Assembly (NCBI GenBank): GCA_035502855.1
Contig: DATJTX010000021.1
Span: 1-64,000 of the forward strand
Reading direction: 5' to 3'
Origin: Candidatus Baltobacteraceae bacterium
Lineage (GTDB): Bacteria > Vulcanimicrobiota > Vulcanimicrobiia > Vulcanimicrobiales > Vulcanimicrobiaceae
DNA length: 64,000 bases
Both the position numbers and the translations under genes were made by a program. Shown in pieces: positions 54,236 through 63,102 of the stretch; within the stretch, counting starts at the first letter, position 1, and every line of letters starts with the position of its first letter. Below the pieces are notes generated by a model. The model saw nothing but the letters and a program-made list of their open reading frames with translations. It did no database searches and had not been told where the DNA came from.

Positions 54236-55143
54236 AACGATAGCACTCCTCCGGCAATGCCTTGCCGGAACGCGAGGATGCACACGACGAACACCAACCC
54301 CATGACGAGATCGGTCTCTTGACCGATCGCAGTTGCCGAGACGAAGTAGTTGATGATTTCGTACACGCCTGCGCCGATCGCGGGACCGACGATCGTGCCG
54401 CTGCCGCCGAGCACGGTCATCATCACCACCGCCCCCGAGGTGTGCCAGTCGATCATTTCCAGACCCGCGAGGCGGTTGCTGAGCGCATAGAGTCCGCCGG
54501 CGAGGCCCGAAAGCGCGCCGGCGATCGTGAACGCCGCCAGCTTGTAGCGGTTAACCCGGTATCCAAGCGCGATCGCGCGCGTCTCGTTCTGCCGGATGGC
54601 GCCGAGTACGGTGCCGAACGGCGAATTGGTCAAGCGAACCACGAGCCAAAAGCAGATTGCGACGACGGCGAAGACGATGAAGTAGAAAGCCACATCGTTT
54701 GAGACGTGCGCGCCGAAGAGGGTACCGCGCGTGTCCATCGGAAGGCCGTTTTCGCCGCCGGTGAAGCTCGATAGATTGATCGCGGCGAAGTATTCGATTT
54801 GCGCGATGCCGAGCGTGATCATCGCAAAGTAGATGCCCGAGCGGCGAACGACGATCAGCCCGACGATACCGGCGAGCAGCGTCGCGTAGAGCACCGCCGC
54901 CGCGATCGCGAGCGCGGAGTCGACGTGAAAACGCTGCACCAGGATCGCCGTCGTGTAGGCGGAGCCGCCCCAGAACATCGCTTGGCCGAACGAGAGCAGT
55001 CCGGCGAAACCGAAGAGCAGGTCGAGCGCCAGCGCGAAGAGTGCGAAACACAGAATATCCATCGCTACGACAGGGTAAATCAATCGCGGAAGCACGAGCC
55101 CGGCGAGCGCCACCAGGATGAAGAGGACGTTGCGAGGGCTCAC
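54214..55143 (-). CDS. livM: Branched-chain-type ABC transporter permease LivM
   Basis: A 309-residue permease: DLLFGFAGLLSFGQAMFWGGSAY, AIRQNETRAIALGY and TVLGGSGTIVGPAIGAG are LivM signatures, with about nine helices. The start is GTG 55143 overlapping the livH stop (GTGA). It belongs to the second K-H-M set of the long leftward operon, which lacks its own ATPases. Confidence 0.92.
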   Translation of the reverse strand: MSPRNVLFILVALAGLVLPRLIYPVVAMDILCFALFALALDLLFGFAGLLSFGQAMFWGGSAYTTAILVQRFHVDSALAIAAAVLYATLLAGIVGLIVVRRSGIYFAMITLGIAQIEYFAAINLSSFTGGENGLPMDTRGTLFGAHVSNDVAFYFIVFAVVAICFWLVVRLTNSPFGTVLGAIRQNETRAIALGYRVNRYKLAAFTIAGALSGLAGGLYALSNRLAGLEMIDWHTSGAVVMMTVLGGSGTIVGPAIGAGVYEIINYFVSATAIGQETDLVMGLVFVVCILAFRQGIAGGVLSLWRKTST

Positions 55144-56018
55144 CGGGTGCTCTCCGGGCGGCCCAAGAGGCCCGAAGGCCGCAGCCAGATCACGATGACC
55201 ATGACGATGAAGATCAGCGTGGTCGCGATCGGCGGATAGTAGACCGCGCCGATCGCCTGCAGTAGTCCGAGTAAGAATCCCGCGATGATCGAGCCGGTGA
55301 TCGAACCCAGCCCGCCGATGACCACGATCGCGAAGGTATAAATGATGATGTCGTCACCCATCGTCGGAAGGACGTTGGTCGTCGGCGCGGCCAGCACGCC
55401 GGCGAGCGCGGCGATTGCGACGCCGATGCCGAACGTGACCGTCACCAGACGCGGCGTGTTTACTCCGAACGCGCGTACCAGCACCGGATTTTCGATCGCC
55501 GCGCGGATGCGCGCGCCGAGGAGGCTGCGATCGACGACGAGCCACGCAACGACGCAGACGGCCAGCGAGACCGAGATGACGAACAGCTTGTACGTCGGAA
55601 AGATCGTGAAACCCAGATTGGTCGCGCCCGAGAGCGCGCCGGGCATGGAATAGGGCGAGCCCAGCGTTCCCGCGAGCAGCGTCATCACGTTGACGATCAC
55701 GAGCGTCAGTGCGAAGGTGAGGAGCAGCCCGTAGATCGGATCGCTGCGGGCGATGCGCCGCAGGATGAGCCATTCGAGCAGCATGCCGAGAATGCCGACC
55801 GCGATCGGCACGACGATCAGCGCGGCGAAAAACGGTAGACCGAGAAGCTGCGCGCCGTAATAGGCGCCGAACGCGCCCAGCATGTACATCGCGCCGTGCG
55901 CAAAGTTGATGATTCGCAGGGTCCCGAAAATGATCGAGAGCCCGAGGGCGAGCAGCGCGTAATACGCGCCGCTCGCCAGGCCGTTGAAGGTCTGAGCCGC
56001 AATGTAATCGAGGCTCAT
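55140..56018 (-). CDS. livH: Branched-chain-type ABC transporter permease LivH
   Basis: A 292-residue permease with the LivH start GAYYALLALGLSIIFGTLRIINFAHGAMYMLGAF and the later VIGGLGSITGSIIAGFLLG. It lies 22 bp downstream of the second livK of this operon and overlaps livM by 4 bp. Confidence 0.92.
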   Translation of the reverse strand: MSLDYIAAQTFNGLASGAYYALLALGLSIIFGTLRIINFAHGAMYMLGAFGAYYGAQLLGLPFFAALIVVPIAVGILGMLLEWLILRRIARSDPIYGLLLTFALTLVIVNVMTLLAGTLGSPYSMPGALSGATNLGFTIFPTYKLFVISVSLAVCVVAWLVVDRSLLGARIRAAIENPVLVRAFGVNTPRLVTVTFGIGVAIAALAGVLAAPTTNVLPTMGDDIIIYTFAIVVIGGLGSITGSIIAGFLLGLLQAIGAVYYPPIATTLIFIVMVIVIWLRPSGLLGRPESTR

Positions 56019-56040
56019 CGATCCCGGTCGACGTGCCGGG

Positions 56041-57258
56041 CTACCACGTCTTGGCGCAACCTTCCGTCGCGGGATTGGGGAACGCCTCGCTGCCGGGAAT
56101 CGTTCCGATGATCTTCAGCCACGCGTTCTTTTCCTTGTATTGCGAAGGCGCCAGCACTTCGTACAGGTAGAAGTTGTGCAACACCTGATGATCGGCGGTG
56201 CGGAACTCGCCGTTGACGGCGTACATGTCGTTGAACTTGTGCCCGTCGAGATAGCCTACGACCTTGTCGGCGTCCGTCGAGCCGACCGCCTTGACCGCCT
56301 TGAGCCACTGCAGCGTGGCGGAATAGTCGGCGGCCTGGATCGAATCCGGCGGGTTGTCTCCGCCCATCTTTGCTTCCCACCGCCTGGCCCACGCCGCCGC
56401 TTGCGGCGTCTGGTCCCAATACCACGAATCGGCGAACTTCAGGCCGGTCCAGAGGTTGGGATCGGTGTTGACCTGCGAGGTGAAGAAGAGGCCGGCGATG
56501 ATTTTCATCGACTTGTCGAGGCCGAACTCTTTGGCGGCTTTCATGCTGTTGACCGTATCGGCGCCGGCGTTGAGCAACGCGAGTACTTTCGCGCCCGAGT
56601 TCTTCGCGGCGAGCATGTACGACGAGAAGTCGGTGGTGCCGAGCGGCATGAAGTCGATCTTCACGAACTTTCCACCGTACGGTTGGATCGCGTTGGTAAA
56701 CTCCTCGGCCATCGAGTGACCGAATGCGTAGTCGGGTGCGACCCCGTACCAGAGCTTGTCGCCGCCCTTGACGATTGGGATCGCCTCGGCATGCGCGAGC
56801 GCATAGGTGTCGTAGGCGTACATGTAGGTATACTTGTTACAGAATTTACCGGTGATGTCTTTGTCGGCGGCGCCGGTGACGATCACCAGTTTGTGCATCT
56901 CTTTCCCGACCGACGAAACGGCGAGCGCCGTCGCCGAGTTGGTAAGGTCGACGGCGAGGTCCGCGCCGTTGCTGAACTCCTGGCGCGCCTTGGCGTCGGC
57001 GACCGTGGCGGAATCGCGATGATCGACCGCATCGACGACGATCGAACGTCCGAGCACCTTACCGCCGAAATCATCGACGGCCATCTGCACCGCGGTAACC
57101 GATCCCTTGCCCGCAAGGCTCGAATAGACGCCGCTCATGTCGGTGATGACGGCGATATGGATAGGAGCGCTATCGGCGCTGACCGGCGCCGCCGGATATA
57201 CTCCGGAGAGCAGCACCGCGATCGCGCAGATGCTGGACATCAATCGTATGGTCCTCAT
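56041..57258 (-). CDS. livK: ABC transporter substrate-binding protein (LivK type)
   Basis: A 405-residue periplasmic binding protein with a Sec signal (MRTIRLMSSICAIAVLLSGVYPAAPVSA). The mature start IHIAVITDMSGVYSSLAGKGS and the downstream GADLAVDLTNSATALAVSSVGKE belong to the aromatic/branched-chain class (Peripla_BP_6). GGAGG precedes ATG 57258 by nine bases. ATG overlaps the upstream livM stop (ATGA). It begins the second K-H-M set. Confidence 0.92.
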   Translation of the reverse strand: MRTIRLMSSICAIAVLLSGVYPAAPVSADSAPIHIAVITDMSGVYSSLAGKGSVTAVQMAVDDFGGKVLGRSIVVDAVDHRDSATVADAKARQEFSNGADLAVDLTNSATALAVSSVGKEMHKLVIVTGAADKDITGKFCNKYTYMYAYDTYALAHAEAIPIVKGGDKLWYGVAPDYAFGHSMAEEFTNAIQPYGGKFVKIDFMPLGTTDFSSYMLAAKNSGAKVLALLNAGADTVNSMKAAKEFGLDKSMKIIAGLFFTSQVNTDPNLWTGLKFADSWYWDQTPQAAAWARRWEAKMGGDNPPDSIQAADYSATLQWLKAVKAVGSTDADKVVGYLDGHKFNDMYAVNGEFRTADHQVLHNFYLYEVLAPSQYKEKNAWLKIIGTIPGSEAFPNPATEGCAKTW

Positions 57259-58307
57259 GGTTTATTGCCTCCAAGAATAGTGCGCTTTGATGAAGATGAG
57301 AGCCGGCGGACGGCTCCCGCAAGGCCTCCCGGAACGAAAAGGACGAGCAGAACGAACAGGACACCGAGGATGAAGAGCGGCTGCGAGAGTGGGACACGCA
57401 GCACCGGTGGGAGGGATTGGACACCGCTCGCGCTCGAGAGCACGACGAGACGGAAGTCCAAATACTCGTAGACGATTCCGCCGAGCACGGCACCCCAAAG
57501 CGTGCCGACTCCGCCCAGTACCACCATAACGAGCAGGGTCAACGTGAAGTTCGCCGTCGTGACGTCGGGCGCCGCTCCGCCTTCGAGGAACACGTAGACG
57601 ATGCCGGCCAGCGAGGCCAGCAGCGCGGAAGCGACGAACGCGCCGAGTTTGAACAGATAGGGATTGAGCCCGACGGTTGCCGCGCGCGTTTCGTTTTCAC
57701 GAATCGCCTGCCACGCGCGTCCCGGCCGCGACGAGATTAGCCAGGCCGCCGCCGCGTAGGTGAAGATCAGCAAAGCCAGCGCCAGCCAATAGAGATTTCG
57801 CGTGTTCGCGACCCCGGAGAAAGGCGCCGGAAGGACGCTTGCCGCCAGCGCCAGGCCCTCCTCACCGCCGGTTAGATTGTAGGGGTTGAGCATTACGACG
57901 ATCGAGCCGGCTTGGGCGAAGGCGAGCGTCACCATCGCGAACGCAATGCCGTGCGTACGCAAACAGACGGCGCCGATGATCGCCGGAAGCACGATCGCCA
58001 TCAGGATCACGAACGCGAGCGCGCCGGCTAAACCCCAGTGCCAGCGCGTGAGCGCGATCGCGGTGCCGTAGACCCCGATCGCAAAGTAGAGCGCGTGTCC
58101 GAACGAGAGCAACCCGGTGTATCCGAAGATGACGTCGTACGAGAGCGCCAGCGCGCCGAAGATGAAGCATCCCGCCAGAAGCGTCATCGAACCCGGCGAG
58201 CGCAGGGCCTCGCCGAAGAGCGGCGGCAACGGAATGCCGATGAACGGCACCAGGGCCAGCACGGCGATCAGCACGAGAACGAGCCCGGCGCGCACGGAGA
58301 GCTTCAC
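57255..58307 (-). CDS. livM: Branched-chain-type ABC transporter permease LivM
   Basis: A 350-residue permease: DVIFGYTGLLSFGHALYFAIGVYG, AIRENETRAATVGL and VVLGGVGTLWGAVLGGIVYEYLDF. The start is GTG 58307, overlapping the livH stop (GTGA); a long upstream frame is a shadow of livH. Belongs to the complete K-G-F-H-M set that opens this operon. Confidence 0.92.
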   Translation of the reverse strand: MKLSVRAGLVLVLIAVLALVPFIGIPLPPLFGEALRSPGSMTLLAGCFIFGALALSYDVIFGYTGLLSFGHALYFAIGVYGTAIALTRWHWGLAGALAFVILMAIVLPAIIGAVCLRTHGIAFAMVTLAFAQAGSIVVMLNPYNLTGGEEGLALAASVLPAPFSGVANTRNLYWLALALLIFTYAAAAWLISSRPGRAWQAIRENETRAATVGLNPYLFKLGAFVASALLASLAGIVYVFLEGGAAPDVTTANFTLTLLVMVVLGGVGTLWGAVLGGIVYEYLDFRLVVLSSASGVQSLPPVLRVPLSQPLFILGVLFVLLVLFVPGGLAGAVRRLSSSSKRTILGGNKP

Positions 58308-59176
58308 GATTCGTACGCTCGCTGCGGACGCAGCAAGAGGGCGAGCGCGAGCAGCAGCACCACCGAAAAATCTCCTACGCCCGGGGCGGAGTAAAAGTTG
58401 AGGAACTGCTGCAGGAGCGCAACGCCGGCGGCCGCGATTGCGGTCCCGCTCATCGAACCCAAACGTCCGACGACGACGACGATGAACGCGAAAATCAGCA
58501 TCGAGGTTCCACGTTCGGGATCGATGAAACCGAAGTAGGTAGCCGCCAGATATCCGGCCAAGCCCGCGGCAATACCGCCGATTGTAAAGACGATCGTGAA
58601 CGCGCGCCCTACGTCGATGCCGAGTGCCTGCACCATCGAACGGTTTTCGACGCCGGCGCGAACGATGAGCCCGTACCGCGTGCGCCGCAGAAACACGAGC
58701 AATAGCGCCAAGACGACGAGCGCGACGGCCGTCGAGAACAAGTTGGTATTCGGAATCGACGCGCCAAGAATCGTCGTGGTATTCGACATCCAGGTCGGCA
58801 TGTTCAGCTGGACCGCGGTTCCGCCGAAAATCCCGATCATCAGCGCGACCAGCGCGAGCGCCGCACCGACGGTAACCAGGACCTGGCCGATCGGCCGCGC
58901 GTAAAGCGGACGAATCAACAGCACCTCGAGCAAAAATGCGAGCGCCCCGCCGCACAGCGTCGCCGCGATCAAGCCCGCGGCCCAAGCGACGCCGGCATCG
59001 CTGCCCGCGTTCGACGCGACCACCCATCCGGCGTACGCGGCGACCGTGAAGATCGCTCCGTGCGCGAAGTTGAGCACGCGCATCAGCCCCCAGATCAGCG
59101 AGAGCCCGGAAGCAACCAAAAAATAGAGGCTCCCCAGGCCTAGGCCCGTGATCACCAGCAATGCGATCGTGCTCAT
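58304..59176 (-). CDS. livH: Branched-chain-type ABC transporter permease LivH
   Basis: A 290-residue permease: GLGLGSLYFLVASGLSLIWGLMRVLNFAHGAIFTVAAY and VVGRLGSMSGTAIAAAGVALLQQF. ATG 59176 shares a base with the livF stop (TGATG). Longer upstream frames are shadows. Confidence 0.92.
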   Translation of the reverse strand: MSTIALLVITGLGLGSLYFLVASGLSLIWGLMRVLNFAHGAIFTVAAYAGWVVASNAGSDAGVAWAAGLIAATLCGGALAFLLEVLLIRPLYARPIGQVLVTVGAALALVALMIGIFGGTAVQLNMPTWMSNTTTILGASIPNTNLFSTAVALVVLALLLVFLRRTRYGLIVRAGVENRSMVQALGIDVGRAFTIVFTIGGIAAGLAGYLAATYFGFIDPERGTSMLIFAFIVVVVGRLGSMSGTAIAAAGVALLQQFLNFYSAPGVGDFSVVLLLALALLLRPQRAYES

Positions 59177-59910
59177 CACGCGCGCCCTTTCGCCAATCCC
59201 AAATGGGTGCGCGCAAGATCGGGATTCTCGATCAACTCCGCGACCGAACCGCGGTATCCGACGCGCCCTTGATCGAGCACGATCGCGCGTTTCGCCAGCC
59301 GGTTCGCGACGGGAAGATTCTGTTCGACCAGCAGCATGGTGACGAGCGAGGCGGCTCGTTCGAGCGAATCGACGACGTTGCGCAGCATGAGCGGCGAGAG
59401 ACCTTTGGTGGGTTCGTCGACGAGCAGAATGCGGTTGTCGCGATTGAGCAGGACGCGGGCGATCGCAAGCATCTGTTGCTGACCGCCGGAGAGCGTGCCG
59501 GCTCGCTGCCGCGCCCGCGTCTTCATTTCCGGAAAGAGCTCGTAAACGACGTCGTATTGCAGCTGACGCGCACCGCGCTCGGCCAAGCGAAGATTCTCCT
59601 CGACGGTCAATTCGGAAAAGACCTCGCGGTCCTCGGGAACGTAGGCAACGCCCAGGTTGACGATACGATCGGTGCGCATGCGCTCGATCGGCGTTCCCGC
59701 CAAAGAGACGCGGCCCGTGCGGCGCAGCATCCCGAGGATGCCCTTCAGCGTGGTCGTTTTTCCGGCGCCGTTCCGGCCGAGCAGCGCGGTAACGCCGCCT
59801 TCTTCGATCTCGCAGGAAACGCCGTGAAGGACGTGCGACTCGCCGATCCACACGTTGAGATCGCGCAATTCGAGCAGCGGCCTGTCCTGAGCTTGTCGAA
59901 GGGCGCTCAC
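59176..59910 (-). CDS. livF: Branched-chain-type ABC transporter ATP-binding protein LivF
   Basis: A 244-residue ATPase: Walker A GRNGAGKTT, signature LSGGQQQ, Walker B ILLVDEPTKGL, and PEDREVFSELTVEENL. The start is GTG 59910 overlapping the livG stop (GTGA). Residues 3-11 (ALRQAQDRP) come from a 22-bp dispersed repeat inserted at the gene's beginning; the conserved LivF domain starts right after it (LLELRDLNVWIG). Confidence 0.92.
   Translation of the reverse strand: MSALRQAQDRPLLELRDLNVWIGESHVLHGVSCEIEEGGVTALLGRNGAGKTTTLKGILGMLRRTGRVSLAGTPIERMRTDRIVNLGVAYVPEDREVFSELTVEENLRLAERGARQLQYDVVYELFPEMKTRARQRAGTLSGGQQQMLAIARVLLNRDNRILLVDEPTKGLSPLMLRNVVDSLERAASLVTMLLVEQNLPVANRLAKRAIVLDQGRVGYRGSVAELIENPDLARTHLGLAKGRA
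59881..59902. repeat. Dispersed 22-bp repeat inside the livF N-terminus
   Basis: CCTGTCCTGAGCTTGTCGAAGG reads on the minus strand as CCTTCGACAAGCTCAGGACAGG, a repeat type found between genes in many high-GC genomes. Here it encodes the extra residues ALRQAQDRP after the livF start codon without breaking the frame. Its TTCGAC...AGGACA style is akin to the REP-like element at 33727-33780. Confidence 0.65.
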
Positions 59911-60665
59911 AACGGATCTCCGAGATACGCCGACTGCACGGTTTCGTTCGCGATGATCCGGTCGGGCGTGTCAATCGCGAGCAGTGCGCCGTGGTGCATC
60001 ACCGCCATACGATCCGCCAGACCCTCGATCAAATCGAGACGATGCTCGACCATCACGACCGTCGAACCCCCTTCGCGGTGCATGCGCCGGAGCAGCGCGA
60101 CGATCTCGGGTACGTCTTCGACGGCCATACCCGCGGTCGGTTCGTCGAGCAACACCACATTTGCGTCGGTGGCGATCAGAATCGCGAGATCGAGTTTGCG
60201 TTTCTCGCCGTGCGAGAGCGACCCGGCCGCAAGCCCGGCACGCTCCTCCAGCCCTACTTCGCGCAGCGCCGCGTGCGCGCGTTCGATCGCGTCCGAATCG
60301 CGAGCTGCGCGCCGCCACGCCTCTCCCGATCCGCCCAAATGCGCTTGCGCCGCGATTTGCACGTTCTCGAGTACGCGTAGGTTGGCGAAGACGCTCGAGG
60401 TCTGAAAGGTGCGTCCCAAGCCAAGGCGCGCGCGTGCGTAACTGGGCGCACGCGTCACGTCCATGCCGCCCAAGCGCACCTGCCCCGAGGTCGGCGCAGC
60501 CAGGCCCGAAAGCAGGTTCAAGAGCGTCGTCTTACCGGCGCCGTTCGGACCGATGACAACGAGAAACTCGCCCTCCGGAACGGAGAGCGAGACCTCGTCG
60601 ACGATGGGGACCGAACCGATGCGTAGCGTCAGAGCGTGCGTCTCGATTGCCGGAGGGGATTGCAA
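59907..60665 (-). CDS. livG: Branched-chain-type ABC transporter ATP-binding protein LivG
   Basis: A 252-residue ATPase: Walker A GPNGAGKTT, signature LSHGEKRKLDLAI, Walker B VVLLDEPTAGM and the switch VMVEHR. The GRTFQTSSVFANLRVLENV segment is LivG-like. The TTG start at 60665 is supported by GGGGAGG at 60670-60676, which overlaps the end of the livK gene. Confidence 0.92.
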   Translation of the reverse strand: MQSPPAIETHALTLRIGSVPIVDEVSLSVPEGEFLVVIGPNGAGKTTLLNLLSGLAAPTSGQVRLGGMDVTRAPSYARARLGLGRTFQTSSVFANLRVLENVQIAAQAHLGGSGEAWRRAARDSDAIERAHAALREVGLEERAGLAAGSLSHGEKRKLDLAILIATDANVVLLDEPTAGMAVEDVPEIVALLRRMHREGGSTVVMVEHRLDLIEGLADRMAVMHHGALLAIDTPDRIIANETVQSAYLGDPL

Positions 60666-60669
60666 CCCG

Positions 60670-60676
60670 CCTCCCC
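60670..60676 (-). promoter_or_regulatory. Shine-Dalgarno GGGGAGG for the TTG start of livG
   Basis: Minus-strand GGGGAGG lies four bases before TTG 60665 and abuts the livK stop at 60678. It supports this unusual start codon. Confidence 0.7.
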
Positions 60677-60677
60677 G

Positions 60678-61859
60678 CTAGTGGAACGGATGAACCGGCG
60701 GCGCGACCGTTTGCGGTGTGAGCGTGCGCAGCATGACCGGATGAGCCTTCATTCCGGTTCCAACCAGCTTCACGATGAACATCGGCTGCAGCATCGCGTG
60801 ATCGGCGCTGCGGATCTGTTCCTCCCCTTTGGGTGCCATGAACTTCCAGCCTTCGAGCGAGGAGATCATCTTGCTCACGTCCTGATCGCCGCTGGCTTGC
60901 ACCGCATGCACGATCATTTCCGCCGCGACGAAACCATCGGCGTCGAAGAGATCGGGAACCTTCCCTTGCTTCTTCAAATAGTCGATCATGAAGTCGTTGG
61001 CGGGATTGTGGCAGCACTGATAGACGTAGAGCGAGATGAAAAATATCTTCGAGGCTTCACTGCCGAAATACGGATAGGTCGCGATCTGCGGAAGGCCGGT
61101 CACGATTTTCGTATGGTCGGCAGCACCGCTGTCTTCGAGCGATTTGAAGAGTGCGCCGCCGGTGACGCCGGCCCATGCCACGAAGAGCAGGTCGGGCTTC
61201 GCGTCGATCACTTTTTGCGCGAACGGCGAGAAGTCGTTGGCCGAGAGCGGAACGAGCAGTCCGTTCACGGTCGCGCCTTCCGCGCCCAGAACCGCGCGAG
61301 CGGCCGCGACGTTGGCTTGCCCGAAGGCCGAATCTTGCGCCAGCACGAGCACGGACTTGCCGCGCAGATTCGTGCCAAGCACGGTGCCCACCGAGAGCAC
61401 GTCCTGATACGTTTGGCGCCCCGAGCGGAACGTGTTCCGGTTCGCGCCGCTGACACCGTCGACCGCGGCCGGGCCGGAGATATAGAGAATGTTGTTTTCT
61501 TGCGCAAGCGGCGCCATCTGCAGCGCGATGCCCGACCAGACCGTACCGGCGATGATCTTGGTTCCTTGGCCGATCAGGTCTTTGGCCGTCGCGACGGCTT
61601 TGGCGCCGTCGCCCGCGTCGTCGTTATAAGAGACGACGATTTGGTGCCCGTTGACCGCTCCGGTGCCATGCGTAGCGTAAGCGAGGCCGGCTTTGAAGCC
61701 GTCGTCGTATTCTTGTCCGTACACGCCGAGTAGCCCGGTCGTCGAGTTGATGATTCCGACATTGACCGGCGAGGCCGCTGCCGCGAAACCGCCGGTGTAG
61801 ACAAGCGACAGCGCGAACGCGCAACAGCCCGCGCCTCGCACGATGCGGTGAGTATTCAT
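60678..61859 (-). CDS. livK: ABC transporter substrate-binding protein (LivK type)
   Basis: A 393-residue periplasmic binding protein with a Sec signal (MNTHRIVRGAGCCAFALSLVYTGGFAAAA). The mature part NVGIINSTTGLLGVYGQEYDDGFKAGLAY resembles those that bind aromatic or alkyl acids rather than leucine, but this cannot be decided here. It is the first gene of the 13-gene leftward operon. The divergent neighbour is a sensor kinase; the 85-bp gap between them probably holds both promoters. Confidence 0.91.
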   Translation of the reverse strand: MNTHRIVRGAGCCAFALSLVYTGGFAAAASPVNVGIINSTTGLLGVYGQEYDDGFKAGLAYATHGTGAVNGHQIVVSYNDDAGDGAKAVATAKDLIGQGTKIIAGTVWSGIALQMAPLAQENNILYISGPAAVDGVSGANRNTFRSGRQTYQDVLSVGTVLGTNLRGKSVLVLAQDSAFGQANVAAARAVLGAEGATVNGLLVPLSANDFSPFAQKVIDAKPDLLFVAWAGVTGGALFKSLEDSGAADHTKIVTGLPQIATYPYFGSEASKIFFISLYVYQCCHNPANDFMIDYLKKQGKVPDLFDADGFVAAEMIVHAVQASGDQDVSKMISSLEGWKFMAPKGEEQIRSADHAMLQPMFIVKLVGTGMKAHPVMLRTLTPQTVAPPVHPFH

Positions 61860-61944
61860 GGTTTCGAGTATCGCAAATCAGGCATGCGCTGTTTACACCC
61901 AAAAGGACATACTTTTGTGCGGGCGAAGGCGATGAAAAGCTTCA

Positions 61945-63102
61945 ATGCAACGAGCCCCGCACGGGATACATTCCCGCATCCGCCTGGCGGCGGACGAACT
62001 CGCTCATTTGGAACGCGAAGTTGCTCGACTGGTGTCCGTTCTCGATCGCCGGGCCATCCTGATCGAAGCCACGCGCATCCTGACCGCAGAGTGTGGGTTC
62101 AATTGCGCTTGGTTTGCCGAGCGAGACGATGACGAAACCGTCGTGATTCGTTACGGAGCCCACATGCTCTCGCGCATTGCGGAGATGCAGCTCAAGCGCG
62201 GACGCGGGCTGGGCGGGAAGGTTTTTGCGCTCGGCCGCACGCTCTGCGTCGACGAGTACCTGGGTTCCCGCGCGATCACCCACCATTACGACGAGAAGAT
62301 CGTCGAGGAGCGCATGCACGGCATCATCGGAACGCCGATCCGGTACGATGGGACGTTCGAAGGCGTGCTGATGGGAGGTTCGCGCGACGGGACCACCTTC
62401 GGCGACGGCGCGGCGAAGATGATCGAGACCGTGGCCGAGCGAACTGCGCAGGCGCTCAACGTCGCCGAACAGGCGCAGCGGCGCTCCGCCGCCGCCATTC
62501 AGGAAGAACGGCAGCGCATGGCGCTCGATCTTCACGACACCGTCGGCGCAATGCTCTTTGCGATCACCGCGGGCGTGCGCAGCGTGAACGAGACGGTCAG
62601 CGACGGCGACTTGCGCGCGCGTCTCGGCGCGATCGAGAGCCAAGCCAAGGAAGCTGCGACGATGCTGCGCGATTCGCTTCGCGCGCTCGCGACACCGACC
62701 GATCAGCTTGCGCTCGGTTCCGTATTGCAGGCGGCGATTCATCATTTCGAAGTCCGCTCGTCGATCAAGGCAAATCTGGTCATGCTCGACGTTCTCCCCT
62801 CCCTGAGCGATGCCGCGGTTCGCATTCTGATTGCCGCCGCCAAAGAAGGCTTGCTGAACATCGAGAAGCACGCGCGCGCGAGCAGCGTGGTGGTCACGTT
62901 GGGCAGCTTGGGCAACGGCGTGACGATGGCAATCACCGATGACGGTATCGGCGCGAGCGGCGAAGCGGTTCGCGCTGACGAGCGCGATCACGGATTCGGT
63001 CTGGATGCGATCGAGCACGCGCTGGCGGGAATCGGCGGGACGCTGCACGTGAGCGAAAATCCCGAGGGCGGTACGACCTTCCGCGTATGGGTGCGCAGTT
63101 GA
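61945..63102 (+). CDS. GAF-domain sensor histidine kinase (HisKA_3, NarL-class)
   Basis: A 385-residue soluble kinase. A GAF domain occupies about 30-170; a dimerisation helix has the HisKA_3 motif QEERQRMALDLHDTVGAMLFA with His197; the ATPase domain follows with the N-box AAKEGLLNIEKHA and the GLDAIEHALAGIGGTL end. This kinase class phosphorylates LuxR-type response regulators, and one overlaps its end by 16 bp. It is divergent from the livK-led operon, so a role in inducing aromatic or acyl-acid uptake is plausible. There is no membrane segment; the GAF domain may bind a small molecule. Confidence 0.88.
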   Translation: MQRAPHGIHSRIRLAADELAHLEREVARLVSVLDRRAILIEATRILTAECGFNCAWFAERDDDETVVIRYGAHMLSRIAEMQLKRGRGLGGKVFALGRTLCVDEYLGSRAITHHYDEKIVEERMHGIIGTPIRYDGTFEGVLMGGSRDGTTFGDGAAKMIETVAERTAQALNVAEQAQRRSAAAIQEERQRMALDLHDTVGAMLFAITAGVRSVNETVSDGDLRARLGAIESQAKEAATMLRDSLRALATPTDQLALGSVLQAAIHHFEVRSSIKANLVMLDVLPSLSDAAVRILIAAAKEGLLNIEKHARASSVVVTLGSLGNGVTMAITDDGIGASGEAVRADERDHGFGLDAIEHALAGIGGTLHVSENPEGGTTFRVWVRS

